From the NCBI GenBank assembly GCA_004794785.1, contig SJOL01009883.1, positions 239,881 to 303,880 of the forward strand: a stretch of DNA of 64,000 nt, given 5' to 3'. Positions 22,605 to 35,200 of this stretch are shown in pieces. The position numbers and the translations under genes were made by a program. The notes under the pieces are model-generated. The model worked only from the letters and a program-made list of their open reading frames with translations, searched no databases and was not told the DNA's origin. Source of the DNA: Opisthorchis felineus. Lineage: Eukaryota > Platyhelminthes > Trematoda > Opisthorchiida > Opisthorchiidae. Each line of letters starts with the position of its first letter. The stretch's first letter is position 1.

Positions 22605-22810
22605 AGGTGAGAAATTCAGTTGGGATTAAGTTTCTTATCCCGTTAAATAGAAATTGGTCTGAAAACCAATGTGTTTTGCGAATTTCGAGCAATTTAGGAT
22701 TAAGTAGGACGTACGATTGAAGAAAACTTGGAGGCTGCACCTAAATTGTGAGCCTCGAGAAGGGCGAAATCACTCGTGGGTGGTGGAGGATTTTTAATCA
22801 GACTTGAGAG
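22605..22810 (+). repeat. Family B repeat relic with dead ribozyme
   Basis: A diverged copy of the 230-bp unit. Body segments survive (GAAATTCAGTTGGG, GATTAAGTAGGACGTA). In the ribozyme, GGGCGAAATCACTCGTGGG is recognisable but CTGATGAG has become AATTGTGAG. Old and inactive. Confidence 0.55.
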
Positions 22811-25800
22811 AAATATTTTCCGTTATTTAATTGTGTTTCCCATCACCACAGGTTTTGGTCACTTAAGTTAGGACTGGCTGAGCGGCTCCCCATTCACTAT
22901 GATGTTCGCGTGGATAAAGTCTCCTTTAGAACACTGTCGTGATGTAAAAAACATCAAGTACCACAAAGACATTTAACCAACAGCTTCTGTATGACGACTT
23001 CGTGCAGCTTGCCATACACAAATTCCTAATGAGTGGAACGATGCGCATTCTGAGTAATTTCCGAAATCTGCGGTTCCTTTAAATTGATTTCTAGTTCTTG
23101 AATTACCTCCTAAATAAAAGTATGATATGTGCCTGATAAAATCGGTGTCTGGACATGAGAACGAACCAGAAAATATCCTACATTGAGTCATGCGGTGGTC
23201 ACATGTCCAGCACATGATCAAGTCCATCTTTTGATGGATGTCGCATCAAGCACGTTAGTGGTTAAAGACAGTTAAGTCCGATAGATTTTTTAAATTTAAA
23301 GTTAGGATGCTAAAAAATTGCTTTCTTGAGCTAAGAAAGTGACGTGGTCACATCAAGGAACAGGAAGAATGGATTCAATTTAAAGGAAAGAACAGACCGA
23401 CTAGAGCTGTAAAACGAGTATTTTTTAGTTACAGTTCCATTTCTTCCGGCTTAACGTTGATCTTGGTAGCCTCTGCACATTCAGTTTTGTAACTTAGTGA
23501 CTCACTTCCTTCATGTTTCCCGTTTAATTGCAAGGCTTTGGAAAACCTCTTTTGACCGCATTTGATGCGAGCAAAGTTAGTAGTAAAATAGATCACAATG
23601 TCACTATGTGACTGCAGCAAGACTTGCTTCTCTGTCACAATTAGGGGCGGTTTCGGGCCGCCACCCCATGGTCCTCAACGTAGAGTTAAGCCGATCTGAA
23701 CAGACACTATGGTGGAAATATTAGTAAAGAACCCCCACAGTAATGCAGGCAACACGATGAAGTTGGTAAATTCGGTGTGTAAGAGGTTGCGAAGCGAGCT
23801 GTAGAGAAGTTGAGGTGTAACATTATTTCCATACTTCCAAGCTGCTGTGGGTCAAAGTTCCCATGAGAAGATATAGGGATGGGAGACAAAGGTATATTCA
23901 CGCGAAATTTATCTTGACACTACAAGAACCACTCTACAGTTTTTATTCTCATCGGAATGAGTCTAATAGTAAAAGGTGTGGGAAGCAAACATCCGCTTCC
24001 AAAGTTGTACTGAGCAGTTATTTTTTCACACCGCAATGTTACACAGCGCTGGAACGCCTAAACTGTATCCGCAGTGAAGTCAAAGTCCCTATGACCGATC
24101 CACAAGTGAGGCCTAATTGTTTCCAAGCCACTTAAGGTGAATCTGACGAGAAGTTTTGGTAGGGTTAGTTGGTTCGGAATGACTTCAGCCAAGCAAGGAC
24201 ATTTTACTCTGAATGGGACTCATGCTGTGTTTAGGAACTGGATCTTAAACTGTCTCGCTGAATTACTGTAAAACAAAGATCTTTGTCTGGTCTTGATAAT
24301 GTGATGCGGTCTTCACTATTCCGAGGGTGCTACTGAGAGGTGATGAAGGTGAATGATATTGTGGGACTAGAAACGGCACAACAGCTCCGTCAGACAGGAC
24401 ATGGAGGCCAAAGAAGCGGCCTAAGCAAACTTCCGTTCCAAGGTCGAACAAACGCACGGCAGTATACCAACCTACTGCTCTCTAAACATTTCTGGAGGGG
24501 ACAATATAGGTTCTGAACAACCTGTAAAGAAACCGTTTCAGGTGTTGAGTAACACCGCATCCTGGGCTAGACTGACGTTATAGCATTCTACGGCGGCAAA
24601 ATTATTACGAAACGGTTCACGGTATAACGAAGTGCACAGCAAAGGAAGAGACTACCCTTCAGTTATCTGCAAACGAGTGAGTGATATTCTTTAAAATGTA
24701 TTCTGGAGCTAAGAGAAATGCTTTGTTACGATCACCTCACATAAGGGGACCCCATAAGTGCGAATCGTCACTTATGCTCGAACCACTGGTAACGATGCTG
24801 AGCAAGAATATCTTTCCTTGTTTGCAAAGTGCTTTACTTTATGAGAGAAAAGTACTGATACTGCTGTCTAAATGACACATTCTCAAAGCAACTTTGAAGT
24901 TGAACTGTTAACGACACTGGCGTTAAGATATCAGCGAGCTCTTCGTGGTTTTGTTTGGCTGGAGAGTGGACGGTAGTACCGCTTAGAATATGTTGCAGTG
25001 TTACGCCATATCTTGACGGCTTCCAAGTTCCTTATCAATCTAAAACGGAAGCATATACGAAGCCAACGAATTTCCAGGTATCTAAACGCCTGCGTCAGCC
25101 ATATCTGCAGGTTTACCTACAGCTCTTGTAAAACTTGCATCAACAGGAATGATAGAACTTCAAAATTCGAGCCTTCTTTCAGAACATAATCAACTTTAGA
25201 TCAGCTAAACATTTTGTTTTAAGTCACGCAGCAGTTATCTAAGCCAAAATACGAGGTAAAACTGAAGTCTTCGTTCCGAATAATATCGACGTATGGCACA
25301 CCATAGGCACCTAAGTTCGTCGCCTGTTTATTGACCTGTGGTACATTGATGTACCGTGTGGTGCAAAAAGTATTGATTATCAATATGGTGGTTATTAATC
25401 TGATTGCGGATCCTGACAGTTGTCTTGCAAACGTACCAGTCAAGGATGCACCGTCAACGCGGGAACAAATAAGGTCTCCTTCTCTGGTGACGATACTTGT
25501 TTAGGGCACTTGCCAAGTTCGACGGACGGCTCAACAGCCGCCTGCTTAACAGGTACTAAACACATTTAGACTATTGAAATTTCTAGGTAGTTGTAGGAAA
25601 ATTGCTTCTTACTAATCAAAGAAAAGATAGCAGCTCACGAGCCCTTGGGTTCTCTGTTTTCATGCATTCCATGCTTCATGCTTCCATTAAAGTGGAAGGT
25701 AACACCGCCATCCTGGTTTGAAAAAAAACGTCTGTAAGACTGAAACCCCCTGGTCCTGTCCCTCGAGGCATTTAAACCTCGACCGAAGAGCCGGTGAGTC

Positions 25801-28800
25801 CAATGAGAACGTTTCATTGTTATCTGGAATCAGAATAGGTAGATATATCACGTATTTCTGGTGAACCTTTGCAGAAACATTCCGGATTAGAGTCGAAGCA
25901 TGCAGCCATTCCCTTACATGTCACCGATATGCACCCTGGTTGACTTTTGTTGAGCAGGATACATCAGCACGCATCCTATAGCGATGCTAATGACATCGCG
26001 TGATCCAGTGCTCACTGTATCCGCAAATGACGAACTCCCAGATAAACGGCTGATAACTTCTGGAGCTTATTTGCATTTTGTAGTCAAAAGCAGCAAGTGT
26101 GTGCGACTGTTCCTTCCAAAGACTCACCGAAACTAAATAAGTGTAACAGGGAGATTTTTATATATATCGATGACGTTTGCTTGTGCTGTGAATACCGTGT
26201 TTGCTGTGGTTTCTCTGTGCCACTAAAAACAGTCTAGAACTAATTGCAGTTGATTTTAAAGCTTTGTCTATTTTAAAGTTTTCGCTATAGACGCCAGAGT
26301 CACCTCACAGCATGGGTGTTCGTGTGACATTTGATTTCCAGTCTGTGTTTTCTGCGGGCTTCACATGTAATGACTGAACTCACTGCATGTTTGTTGAAAT
26401 CCCAAAATGTAGGTCAAGTCCTAGCAAAACCTTTAAGCAACTTGGAGCTTCTGAAAAACGAGGTCAAGTCGCACATAACCCGTCTGACTGATGATAAGAA
26501 TAGCAAATCTGTGCGGTTTTACTCCCTATTTATTAGTCCGTTTGTAATGAGGATAAAATGCGGAATAAAAACAGTTTCAACTGACAGTGGTTAGCAGTTT
26601 GCTACATACAACATCTAGCAGGCTCTACTTGCCTGACCATAGATTGACAAAGCATGAATGCGAAAGGCGGTGATTCCATCGTATGGCGATCACTTCGCTG
26701 TTGACTGACACTTTCTATCTTAGAAGAGGAATAGTGATAAGCACCTCACACTGTCCGCGAGACTAATTTGACATCTTAACGACTTCAACAAATTTACGCC
26801 ACAATTTTGTAGGGATTTTTACCGCTTCATAATTACCTGTGAAAGGTTTTGGAGCCCACAAAGTATTTTTTCAAATAGAAAAACTATTGTATTCAGCATT
26901 TTTTAGGACATTCTGGCTTGTTATGGCTTAGACAGAAGAGAGTTCTAAGTCTAACGCACACTAAGGTAATTTGTCTTGTTTACTCGGCTTTTCAGAAGGC
27001 CTCCAGTATCGACATGCTCTGTTTGCAATTTTCTCTGGCATTTTGTTTAATTTACGTACGTGAACGAACACCGCCAAGTCTGAAACAATTTTGTTGTCAA
27101 GATGGTATTAACGAACCCTTTATCACCACAGATAAGCCACGGAAGTGCTACTATTAAGATTGTTTCCTCGTGAAACAATCCGATGTTACCACCGAGAAGT
27201 TCAGTAGAGTAATAGATGCTTTAAACAACACCTGATGGCATGGTGAACTCTCCATACACTAAAAGAAGCAAAACAATGAGAGTGTTTTCCTTTCGTTTAA
27301 AAAAACGCACTTACAAAGACTTATTGGCTAGTCACTAGGATGAACTGACCTAGCACATCTCAGTCAACGCAAGGCTGTTTCTATAACGAGTTGATGCCTG
27401 CAGCTGCTAAACTTTACTTACACATTCTCTCTCGGATTCTCAAGGTAGGCAGTCAGTAATTTCAGGAGGTGTAGAGGTTTGGTTTTTATGCTCAAAGAGT
27501 GACTGTAAAGTTCCTGTGACAGAAACATTTGATAGACAAGGTTCCCACGAAGGGGAGGGTATTACTGCGTAACTCGGTACAAATAACACAGTATAGTCGT
27601 CACACAGAAACCAAACATGGTCTTTACTGGTTCTTCACGGAGCACTGAATCGCACCACCTTAACTGAAAAATAAAATTGTGAAAAATCTAGGGAAACAAA
27701 GGTGCACAATTTTGTCAGAGATCTTCAATAAATGACCATTATCTTGCAGAACCATCAGGATGTTTCAGCAGATGTGGAATGTTGCGTACAAAAACAGGGA
27801 AATGATACCAATCAAGATGGGATTATTTGAAATACAGGACACTTACTAAGACAAAACCTGGACTAGCTGCCATTCTTGGATACCTTCGTCCCAGTGCCAG
27901 AACAATTTACAAGCCGACGGAAATGAAGTGAATCGATTCACTGTTATCAGTGAAGGGTTCAAAGGATCCTAATTCCATCAGTGAATTGGTGAGCAACTGG
28001 TATAAGTTCAACTAATTTAGCTGGGCTCACCAAATGTTATGTGCAATACGGGAAAAATGGATATAATTTTTCTAACGTTACTAAACATCCTGAGTTGCTT
28101 TGGTGTGTGACAGATACTCAAAAGTGTATCTTCAACTCTCACTACCGTCATCGGGTTTCCAGAAAGAACACAACTAAGTAACACGGAGCGGTCATTCTTC
28201 TTAGTGCGAATCAGGTTTGGTCTGGAGTTCAAACTTGTAAAGATGCCAAAAAACAGTTCCCTTCTTCACTGTTTAAAACCCGTTGAATTCATCTCCTGAG
28301 TTTTTGTGGTTCATCATATCAAAAGGGTGCACGACAAACACACTGGTAAGTTATTCCAACTTGTATTCAAAAACTCCTAAATAATAGGAAATTTCGAGCC
28401 TGAAAACCTTTTGCTCCAGCCAACGTGTCTCCCGTATTAACAGGATGGAAGCCAAGGAAAAGTCTCTTATCAGACAAGCTGAGGCAGCCAGTTTAGTAAA
28501 CGAATTATCCTTAAGCACTTCGAGTCGCTGTGGTTGCTGTGATACAGACAAAAGTGATGTCTAATCCTTTTTTACTGAACATCGTCTTGTACGACGCAAA
28601 ATTCTCTGAATGTGCTCAACCTACGACTCACGAGAACGACTACTTACAACCGACGTGTAGAAAGGGCTTCCGGTTGAATCAAAATTTGTACGCGGGCAGA
28701 CTGGAGTAGATTAAGTATGTGAACACCATGGAACGTTTACTCAGCTGGAAAGAAAACCTAAAACGGTAAATAATTTATTGCTTGCATAAGTAATCGCTTG

Positions 28801-31800
28801 CCTATGGTCAGCAATAATACTTAGTGAGTTTCGAACACGTCACACCGCTCATGAGCACAAATCGCCCTCTTCCTAAGAGCCCGCTCTTGAACTGGACCAC
28901 TTCCCCTTAATGACCACTGGTATTTCCCTGGTAAAATTCTCACAGAAGAGAACACAGTTGGTGTGTCGCTTTATGTGGTTTCTCTAGAGAACACAAACGT
29001 ACCGGTGAAGGGAGGCACAAGTTTTTCAACTAATCTTTGTTTCTAACGTTATTCTTACTGGGTAGCTCAAACAGTGATGTAGCTGGGGGTTGCAGTATCA
29101 AACGATCCGAACACCTGACGTGAGAATACCATAGGTACTGCAGTGTATCCAAGAAAATTCTATGTGTAGGTTATTAGTGCCAAGAATTTACGGTGGATGA
29201 AGTCACATGAAGCCTTATTTCTGGAAACATGATGTAAGTATTTCCCGCAGGGTTTTTGCAAAGAACACTCGGTTAGTCTCTACATTACAGTCAACTTCCC
29301 CTCCTCTGGGTAATACCGTTCACGTTAAGGCGAAATAACATTGATGTTGTCTCATGATGCCCATTTTCGATATTACACTTGTCAGTCCATAAATGAGGAA
29401 TTTTACAGTCGAAGATTATCGTACAAAGTGAAGCAGATTGCTTGCTCAAATGACCGGATTCAGGCTCAAAAAAGCTGATCGGGATAAATATATTTCGGAT
29501 GTGACGTGGGCTTTTCTGTATGCGAGGGTTTTAAACTTGTCCAGATGGCATTTGTGGCTATCAGTGCAGAATGTAACGAGGAAATAATCGTATTCGGCGA
29601 AAACTCGAGAGAGCTAGTATAAAGACATTCTTTGTATAAGAATGCATGACCTTATACTTTCTAGTACAATACCGTGGAAGTTGTGTGTCCACCTAAACAA
29701 TATTTCAACCAGATAAGTCAGGATCGTACGATTAATAAATATACTTTTCTACTACTTCTGTTTGTCCTTGATACAACAGTAACTGAAGTATATTTTATAG
29801 GGTTCCTGTTTCAAAAATCGGTCGGGTGGGACCGACACGACGGAGCTCGTATGTCATTAGATCGGTCCAGCCTAAAACACCAACACAAGTTCCCAGATTA
29901 GGCGGTTCAGGTTGCATGTTAAAACAGGTATTGTCAGAGAAATTTAAGTGCTAGCTTTTGCTAAAGCCTCACCCTGAAATCGATGGCGCTGACAGGTAAA
30001 AAATCAACATCAAATTAACCAACGCAAGAGTAATAGCCATACGATAGCAAATTTCACGATAATAGGCGGTTTATCTGTTTTATCTGAAAGAGTGAACGGC
30101 TTATGAGCAGTGGGTGAAGGAATACAGCGTTTAACGGTATTTTTTGGCAAGCCCGTGGGTGACGAAATTAGATGGTGCTCTTGTATTGTAAGTATCTTAC
30201 CTTCAACCGACCAGGATCAAGACATCTGTTCAAACAGAAATGCCAGATCACTAAGATAAATTGGCCTATTAAATCATTTGGTAAACTTAGAAAATCGATA
30301 CAGAACAAATCATCAGCAAAGATTAAAATTATTGTCATCAAAGCACCGAATGACGCAATGCACATCTGTAGTGATAATTTAGTTTTTTCTATAGTGCACA
30401 CTGCTCGAATAATGACCAGAGTTGGAATCCAGTGAAGTCGAGGAAATGTACTGCAGATGTGCACTAAGGAGGGCGGGATTCGACTCAATTTTCAGTGAAA
30501 CAATGAGGAACACTGCAGCCGGACCAGAATAAATACAACGTAGACGAAAATACAGCTAGTATAATTTCAACAAACGCAAAAACTAACCACAGATAAGGGC
30601 GTCCATGATGAGTAAAAGAAGCCTGAGTGATACAAATACAAGTATACTGCCAACACCTGATTGCTACCTGTGCCCTGGTTCATGAAGACCAGAGGTTCCC
30701 AGCCGTTCCCCTGCCGACATTGCCTACCAAAAACGCAATAGGTATCCTGCACACCCCTGACTACTGCAATGAAAATTGGATAAAGTCTCTCACAGTTTTC
30801 AAACGACAGTTTATCATAAGTGCAGTTTTAAATGAATCTCCTCCACCAAACCACTTACCTAATTACACCCTAGAGCATTCTCACATCTCGTGTTCCCTCA
30901 GTAAACCAATCCAGCCACCATAATCTATCGGTCTCTTAAGTTTCAGCGCTTTGTTCTCCTACCCAGTATGACACTTTTGGAATGGACCTAGTTTGTACTA
31001 CCCGTCTTGCCAACGTCTGCACAGATGGACTTGGATAGGATTTGAAATTTATCGCTGTATCAAGTTTCAATTTAATTTTTACTGCACGCACATATAAACT
31101 TGACGCAAGCGGGGCAACTGGAATCTAAAGTTTAGGTTGAAAAGAGCAGGAATATAGAAGGAGTCGCCTGAAGTTCAAATGGTTTAGGTTCATACCTGAC
31201 CAGTTTGCCCACGTCATTATCGACTGCCTTCTTGAATATCTGGATCTTGTGTAGAGGTGTATGGAAGTGCTAAATGGAGCTAAGGTTAAGTACCGCTCAA
31301 TGGCTAATGGAAACAGTGGCGGATGAAAACCCCTCTCCCGCCTAACGCATTATTAATGGAGTCATTGGTGAGCCCTTGCAAACAAGCAAGCAAAGCAAGT
31401 TATCTTTTGGTATCCTCCATGAACACTGAAGACTTTTGTGTAAACTGACAGGAAATAAGCGAAAATTTCGCAGAATAGACGAAAAGCACTCTGGTAACTA
31501 CTGGCCTCCAGCTCACCAGTTGATGGTTGAAAACTATCCCAGGGCATGCCAATTCCTCAGTATATGTTTTTTTTGAAGTTTCCCAAACGTACTATATTGC
31601 ATCACTTCGTCTATTTCTCACTTCGCAAGTTTTTTCAAACAGTTTTCATTCAGAATGCTCCATTTCGTCATAATCGACAACACTTCTAGAAAATGAAATC
31701 ACGTAAATCACTGCCTTAGATGAAAATGGGAACCACAAAGTTGAATTTTCAGCAGTCATTACCGGGTTTTCCAGTATATCCTGCCCAGTACTACACAGTC

Positions 31801-33300
31801 ACCTGATGGCAACAAATGTATGGGCTTATACCGCTGTCACCTTACACTCAGCATAAATGATTCTAGTAATTTCAAGAAGGCCTCGCTCATTCCAAATATG
31901 TCCTCTGGTATTCTAACTTCCATCACTCAAGTTCATTTGCACAGTTGTCGTTGCAGCTAATCTTTATTGAACGTCTGTTCATAAAGGGACCGATGTGAGC
32001 CAAGAAAACTGTATTGTACGAAGTGTGATCGTTGATCCAGATACTTCACACCAATTATGAATCTTTGACGGCAAAGAATGCTTGGTTTTTGGATGGCCAT
32101 TCTGCGTGTTTACACCTTTCTCTCCTAAGCGGGGAACTTCATATAGCTTTGGCATAGTCCGTTTTGCAGCTAAGTTTCGGACGAATGATGTGCTAGAAAC
32201 AAATGTTCATTAATAGATACAGGCAGGTAGTTGAGCTCACCGGTCTTTGGCTTAATCAGTGGAGTAGATTTTTTTGGAGATCTGAGTTGTTTTGGTAAAA
32301 CGCTGTGGATCACACAAAGTCCCCTCTTTTTATTAAGACTTATCAGATGAGCATAGATGGAACCCACCAAAACTTGGCTAGACCGGAAATGATATTTCGT
32401 AATGTTTCTATTGGGACATGGAAACGAAAGCAAGTGTATTTCTTACGTATGAATGTGTTAGAGTCAGTCTATAGTATTTTTCCGCGTATGCAGTACCCAA
32501 TTCAGCAGCCGTAAACGGGTCACAAATAGATCTTCCATCCTGAGTGAAGTGAATCTATGGTCCGGTTTGATCCTTGCCGGAAACCATCGCAAAGCTTGCA
32601 AACTTCTAGAGAGGTTCGTCAGTTTCTGCTTGGTCGTTGAACACTACCAGTCGGCCACGGGTGGCTACTGCAATTAACTCAAGCCTAGACAGGTAACAAC
32701 GTCATTCATCTCCCAATCACGCGGTTCACGCAGTTCACGCTCACTAATCTGGTATTGACTGACTCATGTGATAGCTACATTTGAAAGCAATTTGTTCCAC
32801 ACTTTGTAGGTTTGCCGCAAAGTTAGCCACAGGGTTGTCATCTTACGGAGGCTTGCATTTTACTTAAACCTGTATGCTGTTCGGTACCATAACGACTGAG
32901 GAGACCAACAAAGTTATTTACCCAAATAACAACACCGAGAGCTTATCACTGAGTTAACTCATTAAAAGTAGATCTTCTGTTCATTCCCACGACAAACTAT
33001 AGCGGAATTATATGTTTCTACTAAGTCTGAACATAGTCTACTTAGTGAACTTTGTAAAATAACTTCTCTCGATTGACCAGAATTCTGAGTACTGCATAAC
33101 TAATTCAGTAGTGATACTAGCATCTTCAGCAAGAGCATTTACATTCACTTGAACTGCTCTAGTCTACGGAGACGAAAAGAGACGTGCAACTTAACTTCCG
33201 TATTACCGTAGATGAACTTGACCCTCATTAGCCTCAACACATATCCAGTGGCTATACATTTTATTGCAAAGCACGCGCAACGTGTCAACTTTTTTCTAAA
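22811..33300. other. Ten kilobases without a supported gene or repeat
   Basis: The open frames are short and mostly antisense pairs. The most notable is 30,168-30,488 (minus, 106 codons), hydrophobic and preceded by a possible acceptor (CATCTGCAG), but the opposite strand is open over the same bases and no membrane-protein family is recognisable. This may be one long intron or intergenic space. Confidence 0.4.
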
Positions 33301-33350
33301 CCAAGGCCACCAACTGAGCCTGATGAGGATGTTTCATCCGACCAGCCACT
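33300..33350 (+). ncRNA. Hammerhead-like motif with broken second box
   Basis: CTGATGA (33,310-33,316) is followed by a perfect 5-bp hairpin GGATG-TTT-CATCC. The next bases are GACC where GAAA is required. The first half is exactly what a type I hammerhead needs, and the helix II sequence belongs to neither family A nor B. Flanking CAACTGAGC and CAGCCACTA pair only weakly. Probably a decayed third family, or chance. Confidence 0.3.
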
Positions 33351-33733
33351 ACTTGATATCAGGGCTAAAATTAGTTCTCTCTTCCATCACATCTAAGGCA
33401 CAGTGGACGAAATTCCAGCGATTCTAAACAGGAAACTAGCTATCGGTAGGAACTAAGATGAGTATAACAGCAAAAACTAACAGCTGTACACCACTTTGTG
33501 TCATGTACGAATGATCAGCAGGAAGCTTGACTCGTGGGACGCGGAAAACCTGAGTGTGATGAGGTCTGTTCGGCAAATGTGTCCTTGTGGTACGCCAACC
33601 GTCAGTCCGTTGTGATCTCCTATGTCGTTCGCACCTTGCGCTTTGTTGGACCTTGAGTAGGCCCAGGATAATCAGGTCGACGTCCTACTACTTGGGCTAA
33701 TACTTACTTCATGGCGCATGGTAGATCCCTTAG

Positions 33734-33755
33734 CCGGGTTAACCCGGTTATATAA
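33734..33755 (+). promoter_or_regulatory. 14-bp perfect palindrome next to a TATA-like box
   Basis: CCGGGTTAACCCGG (33,734-33,747) is a perfect palindrome, followed one base later by TATATAA (33,749-33,755). A small ORF starts 42 bases downstream of the box. The spacing suits a core promoter, but no expression evidence exists. Such an arrangement also occurs in retroelement terminal repeats. Confidence 0.3.
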
Positions 33756-33796
33756 GCCAAACATATGAGCGGCGATCACCTGAGGCAGGCGCCAAC

Positions 33797-33967
33797 ATGT
33801 CCAGTTCCATTATAGGATGGATGATGGCTGAAAACACAACACTCCACATTGAATGGACAAACCAAACAGGTGAATGTACATACTGCACACACTACGTAAC
33901 TGATGTGTCAGGATCCGAGCCATTCCATCGCACCGAATTCACTCAACGTACGCACATGAAATATTGA
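33797..33967 (+). CDS. Small ORF downstream of a TATA-like box
   Basis: A 56-codon frame starts at ATG 33,797 and ends TGA 33,965-33,967. The peptide begins MSSSIIGWMMAENTTLHIEW and has two CxxC-like cysteines (ECTYCTHY). It has no signal peptide. No family is recognised. It is supported only by its position behind the palindrome/TATA pair and could easily be a chance frame. Confidence 0.2.
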   Translation: MSSSIIGWMMAENTTLHIEWTNQTGECTYCTHYVTDVSGSEPFHRTEFTQRTHMKY

Positions 33968-34879
33968 TGCGAGGTCAGTGGACAAATGATGCACTATCAA
34001 ACGTCTCCGACGATCCCCCGTTGCTGCTACTGTTGTTGTTGCTTCTGCTAAAAAGAATGAAAACGCAGCTAGTTTCACATTTTTATACGACAGGTAAGGA
34101 AAAAGCAGAAGTAAAAACTAAATGATCCCACAGTTAAACAGGGGAAAACAGACTTTTGAAAGTGCATCCTTTTCCTTCATAAGGTAGACACTATTCGGTA
34201 GCTCTTAAACTTCTCTGCGCTTCAAAAGATCGCGTAGCTAACCAGTGGGTTCCAAATGAAGCCAAACATTACTGTCAAACTTTAAGCCGTAACCTCTGCG
34301 GACTGTAAACTGAGTGAATTGCCTAATGTTTTGACTGCTTGCGTTTTCCACAGGTCAAGTCTACTACTCCTAAGCTTTTTCTTTAAGTTGCAGGAGGAGA
34401 GTTCTTTGCATGGAACATGCTCATATGGTCAGGTGAGCATCCATTCCATTGTAAAAAATATCCACTTTTTTAATTTGCGTCATTTCAGATATAAGTATTT
34501 TCCTAATTCTTCTTGTGTCGCTAAGAATCACAAGCGAAAGACAAACAGTCCCAGTACAGTCACCCCAGTAATGTAGCACAGTTTGAAAAAATGACGTGAG
34601 CCTTACCATTAGTGCTATGTACCGTTTCAGACGTAACTGACATTCATTTATTATTCAGTTTCTTACTCACCTAGGGTTGGATTTTGGTTGCAAGGTGATT
34701 TCAGATTTCCAGAAAAACTGAGTCACGGAAACTGTGCTCTCTGAGGTGTTTCTTAGATAGAGCTATTTGATGGCAAGGGAATACTGTGTTTGCAGACTTG
34801 TCCCGACACCCCTCGACGAACACAGGCGAACAAATTCTGTGAACGACCCCAAGAGGAATATTCCATTAAGGTGTCCTAG

Positions 34880-35200
34880 ACAGAAAAATCAAGGCCGCAA
34901 AATCCGGGTTCAACATGAATACAACTCCCCCGAACCAATCTATCGTAGATATTAGTCATCCCCACTAACCAACAAACGGGAACATCAGACTGACACCCAG
35001 CACTGATCAATTCGGCTAGTCATAAGAAATCTCACGGATTGGTTCCCTGACTGCCTTAAAACCCGATCAACCTGGTAACTTACTCAGTTGGCCTGACGAA
35101 GCTTTTGTGTCAAAAGCGAAACGTTGCCCAACAATAAATCCACCGATTGTTTACCAAACCTCTCTGAAACGATGACTACCCAATCGGTCCCAAACATTTT
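34880..35200 (+). mobile_element. Penelope-like element terminal repeat, plus orientation
   Basis: Homologous, in reverse complement, to the terminal repeats at 54.75-55.1 kb and 6.34-6.7 kb. The order is the same: AATCTCACGGATTGGTTCCC, a hammerhead, a short spacer, then AAACGATGACTACCCAATC. Coding sequence is absent to the left apart from scraps. It is a solo fragment of the element's non-coding end. Confidence 0.65.
35085..35140 (+). ncRNA. Hammerhead ribozyme, family A, best copy
   Basis: Helix I 5' strand AGTTGGC, core CTGACGA (35,093-35,099), one extra A (35,100), helix II GCTTTTG/CAAAAGC (7 bp, loop TGT), GAAA, helix III palindrome ACGT, cleavage triplet GTT, and helix I 3' strand GCCCAAC, which pairs back with GTTGGC around one bulge. 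All invariant core bases are present. The unpaired A before helix II is unusual and occurs in all three family A copies, so it is inherited and not a recent error. Confidence 0.7.

Noticed and set aside
29900..29930. Trans-spliced leader RNA gene candidate (GGTTGCATG)
   Set aside because: The rest of a flatworm spliced leader and a donor immediately after ATG are missing.
30168..30488. Possible membrane-protein exon (hydrophobic, 106 codons, minus)
   Set aside because: The plus strand is open over the same bases, there is no family motif, and hydrophobicity alone is common for AT-rich random frames.
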